The translations under genes were made by a program, and so were the position numbers. A DNA stretch of 64,000 bases from the NCBI RefSeq assembly GCF_018101125.2, contig NZ_JAELVF020000001.1:1818785-1882784 (forward strand), given 5' to 3'. The notes beneath the pieces are model-generated. The model was not told the DNA's origin. It was given only the letters and a program-made list of their open reading frames with translations, and ran no database searches. Of this stretch, positions 33,751-42,093 are shown piece by piece. Origin of the DNA: Streptomyces tardus. GTDB lineage: Bacteria; Actinomycetota; Actinomycetes; Streptomycetales; Streptomycetaceae. The first letter of the stretch is position 1; every line of letters begins with the position of its first letter.

Positions 33751-35072
33751 CGGTCCGCCCTCTCCGCCGGTTCCTCCGGCACACCGAGCCGCCGGATGCG
33801 CCGCAGCGCTCCCTCGGCCTCCTGCGTCAGCTCAGGCTCGCCGACGGCCTCCGCCAGCACCCGCACCGTGCGCCAGACCCCCGCGCGCAGTGGCAACTCC
33901 CGTGCCAGCGACGACAGTTCGGCCAGCGCCGGCCGCGGGCCGTCGATCCGGGCGGTGGCTCGCGCGGCGAGGATGCGCGCGTGCATCGCCAAGGTGTCCG
34001 CCGGGTCGATCTCCACCGCGCGGCGCAGGCGGGTGCGGGCGGAGCCGTGGTCGCCGGCCAGGTAGTGCGCGATGCCGGTTCGGTAGGCGAGCCAGCTGGA
34101 GCGGTAGCCGTGCGCCGCGGCCCGCTCGTACGCCTCGTGGGCCGCGCCCGGATCGTGCGCGGCGGCGGCCAGCCCGCGCAGCGCGATCGCCACGCCCTCG
34201 GCGACCGGCTCCTGCGAATCGGTGGTGAACTCCGGTGGCACGACGCCGCGGTGCACGTTCAGCAGCACGTCCTCCGGCCAGGGCGTGGCGGGCAGATAGG
34301 AGGACTCCCGGGTGCGCAGCCCCAGCCGTCGGGCGACGTCCCTGCCGACCCGGCGGAACTCGGCGGGCAGGAAGCCCGAACGGGTCGACCAGGTCATCGC
34401 GGAGAGCTCGCCGCCGCACAGCGAGACCAGCTCGGCGAGGTCGTCCACCTCGTGGTCGAGCCGCCCGTGCTCGTCGACCAGCCAGTCCAGATCGATGTCC
34501 ACCACGACGTCGCCGCGCAGATGCCGGCGGCGGTGCTCGGCGAGGAGATCGGGCGGGACGACGGCCAGCCGCACCCCGCACAGGGTGACCGAGAGACAGC
34601 AGGCACGCGCACGCGGCGCGGGGTCCACGGCGTCGTCGTACGAGTCGTGCGGGACGTACGCGTCGCGCGGGGTCGCGTCGTACGCGTCGCGCGGGGTCGC
34701 GTCGTACGGAGCTGTCGGGCGTACGGCGATCAGTGAGACGGCATCGGTCGCCGTCGACCACCAGCCCGGGTGTGAGCGCCAACTCGGCACCCAGACCAGG
34801 GACTTCAGGTCGCCGGCGATCGCCGCCGCGGTCCAGAAGTCGTCCAGGCCGAACGCTCCGGGCACTCCGCGGACCGGCAGCCGGCGCACCAGCGCGGCCG
34901 GGTCCTCCCCTGCCGAGGCCGCCGCCCGCAGCGCCTCGGCGCCACCGGGAGCGAGCGGCTTCAGATCGAGATGGCGGTCGAAGCAGACGACCGTACGGCC
35001 GTGGTAGATCCGTTGCGGCCACAGCGCCGCGACTTCGCCGTGCTCCTCGAAGAGGTCAACCCCTGGCGGCAT
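33747..35072 (-). CDS. UPF0489-like (arginase-fold) protein with C-terminal TPR
   Basis: 441 residues. VVCFDRHLDLKPLAPG near the start and VVDIDLDWLVDE in the middle give the D-x-H and D-x-D pairs of an arginase-like dimetal site seen in UPF0489. The C-terminal third is TPR-like (HGYRSSWLAYRTGIAHYLAG, LRRAVEIDPADTLAMHARIL). GGAGG lies well placed before the ATG at 35072, inside the MFS gene's end (17-bp overlap). In this cluster it could be a hydrolase acting on Arg or other side chains (ornithine formation is known for arginase-fold RiPP enzymes), or a scaffold. Contains an 8-residue repeat, YDATPRDA. Confidence 0.6.
   Translation of the reverse strand: MPPGVDLFEEHGEVAALWPQRIYHGRTVVCFDRHLDLKPLAPGGAEALRAAASAGEDPAALVRRLPVRGVPGAFGLDDFWTAAAIAGDLKSLVWVPSWRSHPGWWSTATDAVSLIAVRPTAPYDATPRDAYDATPRDAYVPHDSYDDAVDPAPRARACCLSVTLCGVRLAVVPPDLLAEHRRRHLRGDVVVDIDLDWLVDEHGRLDHEVDDLAELVSLCGGELSAMTWSTRSGFLPAEFRRVGRDVARRLGLRTRESSYLPATPWPEDVLLNVHRGVVPPEFTTDSQEPVAEGVAIALRGLAAAAHDPGAAHEAYERAAAHGYRSSWLAYRTGIAHYLAGDHGSARTRLRRAVEIDPADTLAMHARILAARATARIDGPRPALAELSSLARELPLRAGVWRTVRVLAEAVGEPELTQEAEGALRRIRRLGVPEEPAERADR
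34657..34704 (-). repeat. Tandem 24-bp coding repeat
   Basis: Two exact copies of a 24-bp unit (34657-34680, 34681-34704), encoding YDATPRDA twice within the UPF0489 protein in a likely disordered insert. Confidence 0.9.
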
Positions 35073-36618
35073 CCTCGCGCTCCTCCCGCAGTTCGGCGCC
35101 GACGGCTGCGTCCGCACTCCCGGAGTCCCCCGCACCGCGCGCGGAAGGCTCGGACGCGGGAGTCTCCGGTGCGGCGGATTTCGATGCGCCGGGCCTCGGT
35201 GCGGCGGGCCTCGGTGCGGCGGGCCTCGGTGCGGCGGCGCGGTCCGCTTCCGGCGCGGACGTGGCGGAGGCGAACCGGCGGGCGTCCGCGCCGGCCATCG
35301 CCGCGCAGCTCGTCACCACCACCAGGACTCCGGCCCAGAGCATGATGTTCTCGGCGCTGACGAACCTCAGCAGGAGCGCGCCGATGGCCTGGCCCAGCGG
35401 CAGCGAGGCGAAGGAGAAGAAGAAGTCGGCGGAGAACGCCCGGCCGTGCAGGGATTCGGGAATGTCGCGACGCAGCCCGGCCATCTTCACCACGTCGAAC
35501 GCCTGTTGGCCGACGCCGCCGACCACGAACGCGGCGATCACCAGGGGGAGGAAGTCGGTCAGGACCAGGGACATCGCGGTGAGCCCGAAGAGCGCCAACA
35601 GCGCCAGGGAGTACAACCCCCGGCGCGGGCCGGTGATCCGGCCGCCGAGCAGAGCGCCCGCCACCGTCCCGGCGGCGAACGCGCCCAGCACCACGGCGTA
35701 CACGGAGGCGCTGTGCCCGCGTTCGATCACCAGCACCGGCAGCGCCACCATCCACGGGCCGACCGCCAGCAGTACGTGCACCACGGCGAGGATCTGCATG
35801 TGCCGCAACCAGCGCACCCGCCACAGCGCGGCCAGGCCGCCCACCGCCGTACGCCACAGCGGCTCGTCCCCGTCACTCCGCCCGGTCCGGTCGTCGGTCC
35901 CCTGCCCGTCGGGTGCCTGCCCGTCGGGTGCCTGCCCGTCGGGTCCCTGTCCGTCGGGTCCGTCCGCGTCCGGGGCCGTTGCCTCCGCACGACGGCTCTG
36001 TGTCCAACGGGCGCCGGCCCAGCGCGTCGCGACCGCCGAGACGCCGAAGGCGATCGCCGCCGCGACCGCGCCCGCGGACGGGCTGAGCGCTGCCACCAGT
36101 CCGGCCGCGATCGACGGGCCGGCGATGCCCGCGATGTTGCGCATACCTTCCAACAGGCCGTAGACCGCGGTGACTTCGGCTTCCTTCGCGGCTGGGTCCG
36201 CGTTCTCCCCGGCGACGGGCCGCCCGACCGTACGCGGCGCGATCAGCAGCAGCGCCGGTTCGCTCACCGCCTCGCACAGGCCCACGAGCACGGCGACCGC
36301 CAGCACCAGCGCGTCCAGCCGGCCGCTCCAGAACAGGGCGAGCACGAGCAGCGCCACCACCCGCGAGGAGTCGGCCACCACCGCCGCCGTGACGGGGTTC
36401 AGCCGGTCCAGCAGCGCGCCGCTGAAGAGCACCACGCCACCGAGGGCGAGGAAACGGGCGGCGAAGACCGCCCCGATGGTCTCGGCGGGAGTGCCCGACT
36501 CCGCTGCCGCGACCACCACAAGGATGGGGAACAGTGCGTCCCCGACGAGGGAGACGGCCTGACCGAGACAGAGCGCGCCGAAGCGCCGACGACCGAGCAG
36601 TCGCAGATAGATCCTCAC
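35056..36618 (-). CDS. MFS transporter, probable peptide exporter
   Basis: 520 residues with about 12 membrane helices of the MefA/drug-exporter type (LGQAVSLVGDALFPILVVVA, FLALGGVVLFSGALLDRLNP). A cytoplasmic loop near residues 215-245 has four copies of P-D-G-Q-x. The C-terminal 75 residues are an Ala/Pro/Ser-rich tail (AAPRPAAPRPAAPRP) that overlaps the UPF0489 start by 17 bp. As first gene after the precursor it probably exports the mature peptide or gives self-protection. Confidence 0.85.
   Translation of the reverse strand: MRIYLRLLGRRRFGALCLGQAVSLVGDALFPILVVVAAAESGTPAETIGAVFAARFLALGGVVLFSGALLDRLNPVTAAVVADSSRVVALLVLALFWSGRLDALVLAVAVLVGLCEAVSEPALLLIAPRTVGRPVAGENADPAAKEAEVTAVYGLLEGMRNIAGIAGPSIAAGLVAALSPSAGAVAAAIAFGVSAVATRWAGARWTQSRRAEATAPDADGPDGQGPDGQAPDGQAPDGQGTDDRTGRSDGDEPLWRTAVGGLAALWRVRWLRHMQILAVVHVLLAVGPWMVALPVLVIERGHSASVYAVVLGAFAAGTVAGALLGGRITGPRRGLYSLALLALFGLTAMSLVLTDFLPLVIAAFVVGGVGQQAFDVVKMAGLRRDIPESLHGRAFSADFFFSFASLPLGQAIGALLLRFVSAENIMLWAGVLVVVTSCAAMAGADARRFASATSAPEADRAAAPRPAAPRPAAPRPGASKSAAPETPASEPSARGAGDSGSADAAVGAELREEREDAARG
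35901..35960 (-). repeat. Four 15-bp tandem repeats in the MFS gene
   Basis: Unit cctgcccgtcgggtg (plus strand), three near-perfect copies and a fourth with one more change; encodes the D-G-Q-x-P repeat of the central loop. Confidence 0.9.
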
Positions 36619-36902
36619 GGAAGGAGGAGACCTTTCTCGCGGCGACCGCGGTCAACACGGTACGCGTGGCGGGTGGTTGGCGAAGTCCGGGACGGGACGG
36701 GCGGAACGGGTCGTGCGGGGCGCGCTGTTCGCGCGGAGCGTCCGCTCGCCCGGCCTGCATCGCACCGCACCGCACGTACGGCGTGTGCCGGGCGGTACGC
36801 GCCGTACGACCGGAGCGGGTCGACCGGCGGTCGGGCGGGCAGCCGACGGGTCGGCGGTCGGACGGGCAGGGCCGGGCCGGGCGGCCCGACGGAAGAGGCA
36901 GG
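36619..36902. other. Intergenic region between precursor and exporter
   Basis: GC-rich DNA with repeated cgtacggcg and ggcgggcag elements. No gene on either strand with a ribosome site. It could hold a second promoter for the biosynthetic operon; the MFS start itself is preceded by a ggaggagac sequence. Confidence 0.4.
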
Positions 36903-36953
36903 CCGTCGGCCCGGCTCCCGGCATCCGCGCGGGACGGGGTGCCGGGCCGACGG
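36903..36953 (-). terminator. Hairpin just after the RiPP precursor gene
   Basis: ccgtcggcccggc and its exact 13-bp complement with a 25-base loop, 18 bp after the precursor stop on that strand. Such partial terminators after precursor genes give much more precursor than enzyme transcript. Confidence 0.7.
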
Positions 36954-36971
36954 ATTCGCGAACCGTCCGGC

Positions 36972-37103
36972 TCAGACGATGTTCTTGAAGCGGAACGCGT
37001 GGAATGCGACGCCCTCGTCCAGGTCGTCCGCCTCCAGCACCTCGAGGCTGTCGAGGCTGTCGAGCTCGTCGACGATGTTCTGCTCGTTCGTCGCCTTCTC
37101 CAT
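36972..37103 (-). CDS. RiPP precursor peptide (43 residues)
   Basis: Starts MEKATNEQNIVDELDSLDSL, continues with a second acidic stretch (EVLEADDLDEG) and ends VAFHAFRFKNIV. The acidic leader with L-D-S-L-E-V-L-type periodicity is typical of RiPP leaders; the end is aromatic and basic and has no Ser, Thr or Cys. A very strong ribosome site, GGGAGGAAAC, precedes the ATG, fitting high expression; a longer in-frame start 63 bases upstream has no such site. It is upstream of and on the same strand as the whole modification operon. Leader and core boundary near EG|VAF is inferred. Confidence 0.75.
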   Translation of the reverse strand: MEKATNEQNIVDELDSLDSLEVLEADDLDEGVAFHAFRFKNIV

Positions 37104-37648
37104 GTTTCCTCCCTCATAAAAGGTGGATCCGGTCGAAGAATTCCGGCCGGAATCGCATACAACCACGCCTCGGACTCACGAAAAAAGAGCGGTCATCCGT
37201 TCGAGGAATCGCCGACCGCGGGCGCATTGACGCAGAATCCGCACCGACAATTCGAACCGACGACCGAAAAGGAGGGCGAACTCTTTCCGCCACCGACACC
37301 GGCCGACGACCCCGGTTCCGGGCGCCGACAACACCTTTGCGGGAACGCATCGTTCGACGTCGATCACCCCTTGCCGCACCATGCGCCACCGGAGCAACAC
37401 GAATCGATCGGAACCTGACCGGGTCGATGAATTATCCCGTATCCGAGACTCACAATACCCGACACCAACGAAACGTTCGGGCAGAACGGGAAAGAGACTG
37501 TTTCACGCCAATACACGGCGCCGGACGGGGTAGTCGATACGGATTTCAAGGAATTGCGCGAGGCCAGGAGAAGGCGCGGACGGGAGAAATACGGAAGAGG
37601 TGCGCGACAGTCGGGGGGCGTTCTCCGTCGGACGCGCGCGGGGGCGCG
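37104..37648. other. Long promoter region of the RiPP cluster, low GC
   Basis: 545 bp, clearly lower in GC than flanking genes (attccggccggaatcgcatac, acgaaaaaagagcgg). It must hold the precursor promoter. The element ATTCCGGCCGGAAT at 37140-37153 is a perfect 14-bp palindrome about 37 bp upstream of the start codon and is a candidate operator. I see no further gene: frames present lack ribosome sites. Confidence 0.5.
37140..37153. promoter_or_regulatory. Perfect 14-bp palindrome upstream of the precursor
   Basis: ATTCCGGCCGGAAT reads the same on both strands and lies 37 bp upstream of the precursor ATG, near where the -10 or start site should be. No regulator gene is inside the cluster, so control by a distant factor is inferred. 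Confidence 0.5.
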
Positions 37649-38548
37649 TCAGCGCAGTACGCGGTCCTTGAGCGCGGGGAACTCCTCGCGGGTACGGGCC
37701 AGCGCGGCGAGATCCAGCTCGGCCGTCACGACCTGCTCGCGCGCCCCTCCACCGACACCGCCGCCGGTCCGACCGTCCACGCCGGTCCGGCCGTCCGCGC
37801 CGGTCCGGCCACCACTGTCAGCCGCGCCGTCGCCGTCGCCGTCCAACTCCTCGGCGGCAGCGAGGGTTTCGCCCCAGGGGTCGATGATCGCGCTGCGACC
37901 GGCCTGCGGGGCGCCGCCGTTGCTGCCGGCCGTGCCGCAGCCCAGGACGTACGCCTGATTCTCCACCGCGCGGGCGCGCAGCAGCAGGTCCCAGTGGGCC
38001 GCGCGCTTGGCGGGCCAGCCGGCGGGCACGACCAGGATCTGGGCGCCCGCGTCGGTCAGGGACCGGAACAGCTCGGGGAAGCGCAGGTCGTAACAGGTCG
38101 CGAGGCCCAGCACCGCCCGACCGGTGTCGACGGTGACCGGCTCGGCACCGGCGCCCATCAGCGCGGCCTCGCCGCGGTCGAACCCGAACCGGTGAATCTT
38201 GCGGTAGCGGCCGACCGACTCACCGGCGGGGCTGAAAACGAGAGAGGTGTTGTAGAGCGTGCCGTCCGCGTCCCGCTCCACCACGGAGCCCGCGTGCAGC
38301 CAGACCCCGGCCCGCTCGGCAGCCGCCCCCAACAGTTCGGCGGTCGGCCCGTCGACCGCCGATTCGGCCGCCTCGTCGAAGCGATCGAAGGCGAAGGCAC
38401 CCACCGGCCAGAGCTCCGGAAGGACGACAAGGTCGGATTCGGACTGTTCTTCCACCAGCGAAACAGCCCGCAACCGCCGCGAATTGACCGATTCATCCGG
38501 CTTCACGGCGATCTGGAGGAGGGAGGCGCGCACGGTACCACCGTCCAT
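37649..38548 (-). CDS. Carbon-nitrogen hydrolase (nitrilase superfamily)
   Basis: 299 residues. The catalytic triad is present: Glu in LVVLPELWPVG, Lys in YRKIHRFGFDRGE, Cys in LGLATCYDLRFPELFR. The family hydrolyses small amides such as omega-amidates or deaminated glutathione. An insert of about 35 residues near 240-275 (GGRTGADGRTGVDGRTGG) is a low-complexity expansion. The start could be ATG 38548 or the GTG five codons later, which has a GGTGG sequence before it. A palindromic operator lies 22 bp upstream. It is probably not part of the RiPP cluster, being separated from it by 545 bp. Confidence 0.85.
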   Translation of the reverse strand: MDGGTVRASLLQIAVKPDESVNSRRLRAVSLVEEQSESDLVVLPELWPVGAFAFDRFDEAAESAVDGPTAELLGAAAERAGVWLHAGSVVERDADGTLYNTSLVFSPAGESVGRYRKIHRFGFDRGEAALMGAGAEPVTVDTGRAVLGLATCYDLRFPELFRSLTDAGAQILVVPAGWPAKRAAHWDLLLRARAVENQAYVLGCGTAGSNGGAPQAGRSAIIDPWGETLAAAEELDGDGDGAADSGGRTGADGRTGVDGRTGGGVGGGAREQVVTAELDLAALARTREEFPALKDRVLR

Positions 38549-38570
38549 GGTCGAAGGGGGGCGAACGCCT

Positions 38571-38589
38571 CGTAGGAATACGTCCTACG
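38571..38589. promoter_or_regulatory. Perfect palindromic operator upstream of the nitrilase gene
   Basis: CGTAGGAATACGTCCTACG: 7-bp arms exact, 5-base spacer, 22 bp upstream of the nitrilase ATG and in the divergent region with the MDMPI-type gene. Form and size fit a TetR-family operator; no TetR gene is nearby. Confidence 0.6.
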
Positions 38590-38688
38590 ATCGTCACGCA
38601 AAAGCACTTCCGGGTGCCCGACCGCAGACTAACTTGAGAGCACCCACACCGCGAACGAATGATCCGTACCGCAGTCATGAGGGGCCCC

Positions 38689-39519
38689 GTGACCGAGCAT
38701 CCGAGTCTTCAACCGTACGTTGACGCCTGGACTCACTCCATCGACGCGATAGCCGAGCTCGTCCAACCGCTCGCGCACAGCGAATGGAACCGCCGTACCG
38801 AATGCCCGGGTTGGTCCGTGCGCGACGTGCTGTCGCACATCATCGGCGTCGAGACCGAGCTGCTGGGCGACCCGCGCCCGATCCACACCCTGCCGCGCGA
38901 CATCTACCACGTGACGGACGAGTCGACCCGCCACATGGAGGTCCAGGTCGACGTGCGGCGGCACCACACCGCCGCCGAGATGACCAGCGAGCTGGAGTAC
39001 ACCGTCATCCGCCGCAACCGCCAGCTGCGCAACGAGAAGCGCACGCCCGACGCCAAGGTGCGGTCGGTGCTGCCCGGCGGCGGCGAGATCACCCTGGAGA
39101 CGCTGCTGCGGCTGCGCGCCTTCGACGTGTGGGTGCACGAGCAGGACATGCGCCGCGCGCTGCGCAACCCGGGCAACATGGACTCGGCCGCCGCGTACAT
39201 CGCCCGCGACATCCTGGTCCACGGGCTGCCCAAGGTCGTCGCCAAGCGGGCGGGTGCGCCCAACAACTGCGCGGTCGTCTTCGACGTGCACGGTCCGCTG
39301 GAGTTCATGCGCACCGTCCGGGTCGACGCCGAGGGGAACGCCTCGGTGAACAGCAGTCCCTCGCTCGGCCCCGCGGTCACCTTCACGCTGGACTGGGAGA
39401 CCTATCTGCGGCTCGCCTGCGGCCGGGTGAAGCCGGAAGCGGTACGGGACCGGGTCAAGATCGAGGGCGACGAGGAACTGGCGAGGGCGATCCTCGCCAA
39501 CTTCGCCGTCACCCCGTAA
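38689..39519 (+). CDS. MDMPI-type mycothiol-dependent enzyme (maleylpyruvate isomerase family)
   Basis: 276 residues. The N-terminal DinB-like four-helix bundle has the first metal His in CPGWSVRDVLSHIIGVE and later His in RHHTAAEM and DVWVHEQDMRRALRNP; the C-terminal domain ends with the SCP2-like VTFTLDWETYLRLACGR. These zinc proteins use mycothiol, the actinobacterial thiol, but most substrates are unknown. I start at the GTG preceded by GAGGGG; two ATGs upstream (38659, 38677) lack ribosome sites. Confidence 0.85.
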   Translation: MTEHPSLQPYVDAWTHSIDAIAELVQPLAHSEWNRRTECPGWSVRDVLSHIIGVETELLGDPRPIHTLPRDIYHVTDESTRHMEVQVDVRRHHTAAEMTSELEYTVIRRNRQLRNEKRTPDAKVRSVLPGGGEITLETLLRLRAFDVWVHEQDMRRALRNPGNMDSAAAYIARDILVHGLPKVVAKRAGAPNNCAVVFDVHGPLEFMRTVRVDAEGNASVNSSPSLGPAVTFTLDWETYLRLACGRVKPEAVRDRVKIEGDEELARAILANFAVTP

Positions 39520-39685
39520 CCCCGAACGCCCGCCGGCTGTCGCTGCCCAGCCCGTCGGGCCGCGGCCAGAGGCCCCGTGCCGGCCGGCTCCCCCGGGCCG
39601 CTCACGCGCCGGCCGTCGCACCGCCCGCGCCCGGAGCGGCCCGCGGCCGTCGTTCGCCGCGGCCGACGCCCCGTACCGGCGCCGC

Positions 39686-40996
39686 TCACGCCGGTACGTG
39701 CACGGCCGTCACCCGGCTGGCGACCAGCCGTTCGCGCTCGCGCAGCCGCGCGCTGCGCCGCAGCCGCAGTATCTGGCTCAGCCCCAGCGCCTGGAGCACG
39801 AAGACCGAGGCGAAGGCGATCCGGAAGTTGTCCCCGGTCAGGTCGAGCAGCGCGCCGACGGCGAGCAGCGTCGTCATGGAGGCGATGAAGCCGCCCATGT
39901 TGACGATGCCGGAGGCGGTGCCCTGGCGGTCGGCCGGGTTCGCGGGCCTGGAGTAGTCGAAGCCGACCAGGGACGCGGGCCCGCAGGCCCCCAGCACCAG
40001 GCAGAGCGTCACCAGCAGCCAGGTCGGCGCCTGCCCCGGCCAGGCCAGCACCGCGGCCCACAGCAGCGCCGTACTGCCGATCACACCGAGCACGATGGGC
40101 GTACGGGCCTCCTGGCGGCGGGCGATGGCCTGGCCGAAGACCAGGCCGATGCCCATGTTGGAGAGCACGATCAGCGTCAGCAGGGTGCCGGCCTCGGCCA
40201 TGGTCCGGCCCTGCGCCTCGACCAGGAACGGCAGCCCCCACAGCAGCAGGAAGACCATCCCCGGGAACTGCGTGGTGAAGTGCACCCACATGCCCAGCCG
40301 GGTGCCCGGCTCCCGCCAGGCGGAGCTGATCTGCCGACGCACGTAGCCGCCGCCGTACGTCACCGGCGGCGGTGCGCAGCCCGGCGGGTGGTCCTTGAGG
40401 AAGAGCAGCACCAGCACCAGCATCAGGACCCCGGCGAGCGCGCTGCCCGCGAAGGTCGGGGTCCAGCCGACCGCGCTCAGCGTTCTGGCGAGCACGAGCG
40501 TGGTCACGAGGTTGCCGGCCATGCCGAAGAGCGCGGCGATCTGCGCCACCAACGGGCCCCGCCTGGCCGGGAACCAGCGGGAGCCGAGCCGCAGCACGCT
40601 GATGAACGTCATCGCGTCGCCGCAGCCGAGCAGCGCGCGCGAGGCGAGCGCCACCGCGTAGGAGTCGGCGAGCGCGAAGCCGAACTGGCCGACGGTGAAC
40701 AGCACCACGCCGACCGCCAGCGTCTTCTTCGTCCCCCACCGGTCGACGAGCAGGCCGACGGGTATCTGCATGCCCGCGTAGACGAGCAGTTGGAGGATGG
40801 AGAAGGTGGAGAGCGCCGAGGCGTTGATCTCGAACCGCTCGGCGGCCTCGATACCGGCCACGCCCAGGCTGGTGCGGTAGGTGATCGCGACGAAGTAGAC
40901 CGCGACGCCCAGACCCCAGACCCGGACCGCCCGTGCGCCGCCGGGCGGGTCGCCGGGCAGCCGCAGCTCCTGGCGCACCGGGTCCTTGCGGCTCAT
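39686..40996 (-). CDS. MFS transporter (glucarate/nitrate-type)
   Basis: 436 residues, 12 helices; early segment YFVAITYRTSLGVAGIEAAE and the cytoplasmic loop GLLVDRWGTKKTLAVGV carry MFS motif A (D-R-x-G-x-K/R). The ATG overlaps the GntR stop by ATGA, so transporter and regulator share one transcript and the regulator probably responds to its substrate, likely an organic acid or sugar acid. The substrate itself cannot be read. Confidence 0.85.
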   Translation of the reverse strand: MSRKDPVRQELRLPGDPPGGARAVRVWGLGVAVYFVAITYRTSLGVAGIEAAERFEINASALSTFSILQLLVYAGMQIPVGLLVDRWGTKKTLAVGVVLFTVGQFGFALADSYAVALASRALLGCGDAMTFISVLRLGSRWFPARRGPLVAQIAALFGMAGNLVTTLVLARTLSAVGWTPTFAGSALAGVLMLVLVLLFLKDHPPGCAPPPVTYGGGYVRRQISSAWREPGTRLGMWVHFTTQFPGMVFLLLWGLPFLVEAQGRTMAEAGTLLTLIVLSNMGIGLVFGQAIARRQEARTPIVLGVIGSTALLWAAVLAWPGQAPTWLLVTLCLVLGACGPASLVGFDYSRPANPADRQGTASGIVNMGGFIASMTTLLAVGALLDLTGDNFRIAFASVFVLQALGLSQILRLRRSARLRERERLVASRVTAVHVPA

Positions 40997-41787
40997 CGCA
41001 CGTCCTCGTCCCGCAGCAGCCGCTCCACGGAGCCGACATGGCCCTGCACGGCCGCGACCGCGGCCTCGGTGTCGCTGTCCCTGAGCGCCCGCAGGATCTC
41101 GGTGTGCTCGGCGATGTTCTTGGCGATGCGTTCGGGGTGGGCGTGCATCACGGCCACCCCCATCCGCAACTGCCGGTCGCGCAGCTGGTCGTAGAGACGG
41201 GCCAGGATCTCGTTGCCGGTGGCGCGCACCAGGGTCGCGTGGAAGCACCGGTCGGTGACCGCCACTTCGGCCAGGTCGCCCTCCTCGGCGAGCCGCCGCT
41301 GCCGCTCCAGCAGCTCCTCCAGCTCCGCCAGCACGCTCGGCGCCAGCGGTACGGCCGTGCGGGCCGCGTGCACCTCGACCAGCATCCGGGTCTCCAACAC
41401 GTCGGCGATCTCCCGGGCGGAGACCGGCAGTACGAGCGCGCCCTTCTTCGGGTAGAGCCTCAGCAGGCCCTCTGCCTCGAGCCGCAGCAGCGCCTCCCGG
41501 ACCGGGGTGCGGGAGACTCCGACGGCCTCGGCGAGCTCGCCCTCGGTCAGCAACTCCCCACCCGCGTAACGGCGTTCCAGCACCGCCTGCTTGACGTGTG
41601 CGTAGACCCGCTCCGCGGCGGGCTGGGGGCGCGCCGGACGGGCGGCGCCGTCGGCACGGGCGGCGCCGGACGCCTCGGAGGCGCCCCCGGCGCCGCGACC
41701 TCGGGAGTCGGTGCCGCGACCGGAGGAGGGTGCGGGAGGGCTCACGGACGCGGGCACGGCAGAGGTGTCGGAGACGGCGGAAGGCAT
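40993..41787 (-). CDS. GntR family regulator, FadR/FCD subfamily
   Basis: 264 residues. After a 55-residue Ala/Gly/Arg-rich N-terminus, a winged helix (VYAHVKQAVLERRYAGGELL, ELAEAVGVSRTPVREALLRL) is followed by an FCD helical effector domain with metal-type residues (DRCFHATLVRATGN, EHTEIL). FCD regulators bind carboxylic acids. It heads a two-gene unit with the MFS transporter. I take ATG 41787; a GTG lies two codons earlier. The upstream cttgtatctaagg may be promoter or operator. Confidence 0.88.
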   Translation of the reverse strand: MPSAVSDTSAVPASVSPPAPSSGRGTDSRGRGAGGASEASGAARADGAARPARPQPAAERVYAHVKQAVLERRYAGGELLTEGELAEAVGVSRTPVREALLRLEAEGLLRLYPKKGALVLPVSAREIADVLETRMLVEVHAARTAVPLAPSVLAELEELLERQRRLAEEGDLAEVAVTDRCFHATLVRATGNEILARLYDQLRDRQLRMGVAVMHAHPERIAKNIAEHTEILRALRDSDTEAAVAAVQGHVGSVERLLRDEDVR

Positions 41788-42037
41788 GCACACACCTTAG
41801 ATACAAGACCCATACACCCACCGCCGCTTCCAGCATCCGGACGGCAGGCCATCAGGGCCCGCGCGGCGGCGCCGCGCCCGCGACGAGCGGCCCGGCCGAG
41901 CCCACCCGGCCCGGACCACACCCGCGCGCCCGCACACCCGCGCACAGTCCCGCAGCCGGTGTCCCGCACCCACCGCCGCCCCGGGTGCCCCATCGACCAA
42001 CCCGCCCCGCAGCGGCTGCGCAACGACCCCGCAACGA
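41788..42037. other. Intergenic region, no gene seen
   Basis: Start of a 306-bp gap. The first 40 bases (ttagatacaagacccatacac) are A/T-rich and should contain the GntR promoter; the rest is GC-rich filler with a cgcacacccgcgcac run. The gap ends with a strong hairpin. Confidence 0.4.
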
Positions 42038-42075
42038 CTGCGCGCCCGGAGGCCGGGTGGCCTCCGGGCGCGCAG
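42038..42075. terminator. Perfect 17-bp hairpin after kinase gene
   Basis: ctgcgcgcccggaggcc and its exact complement around gggt. It lies 18 bp past the stop of the minus-strand kinase gene. Confidence 0.85.
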
Positions 42076-42093
42076 TGTCGCGGCGTTCGCGGG

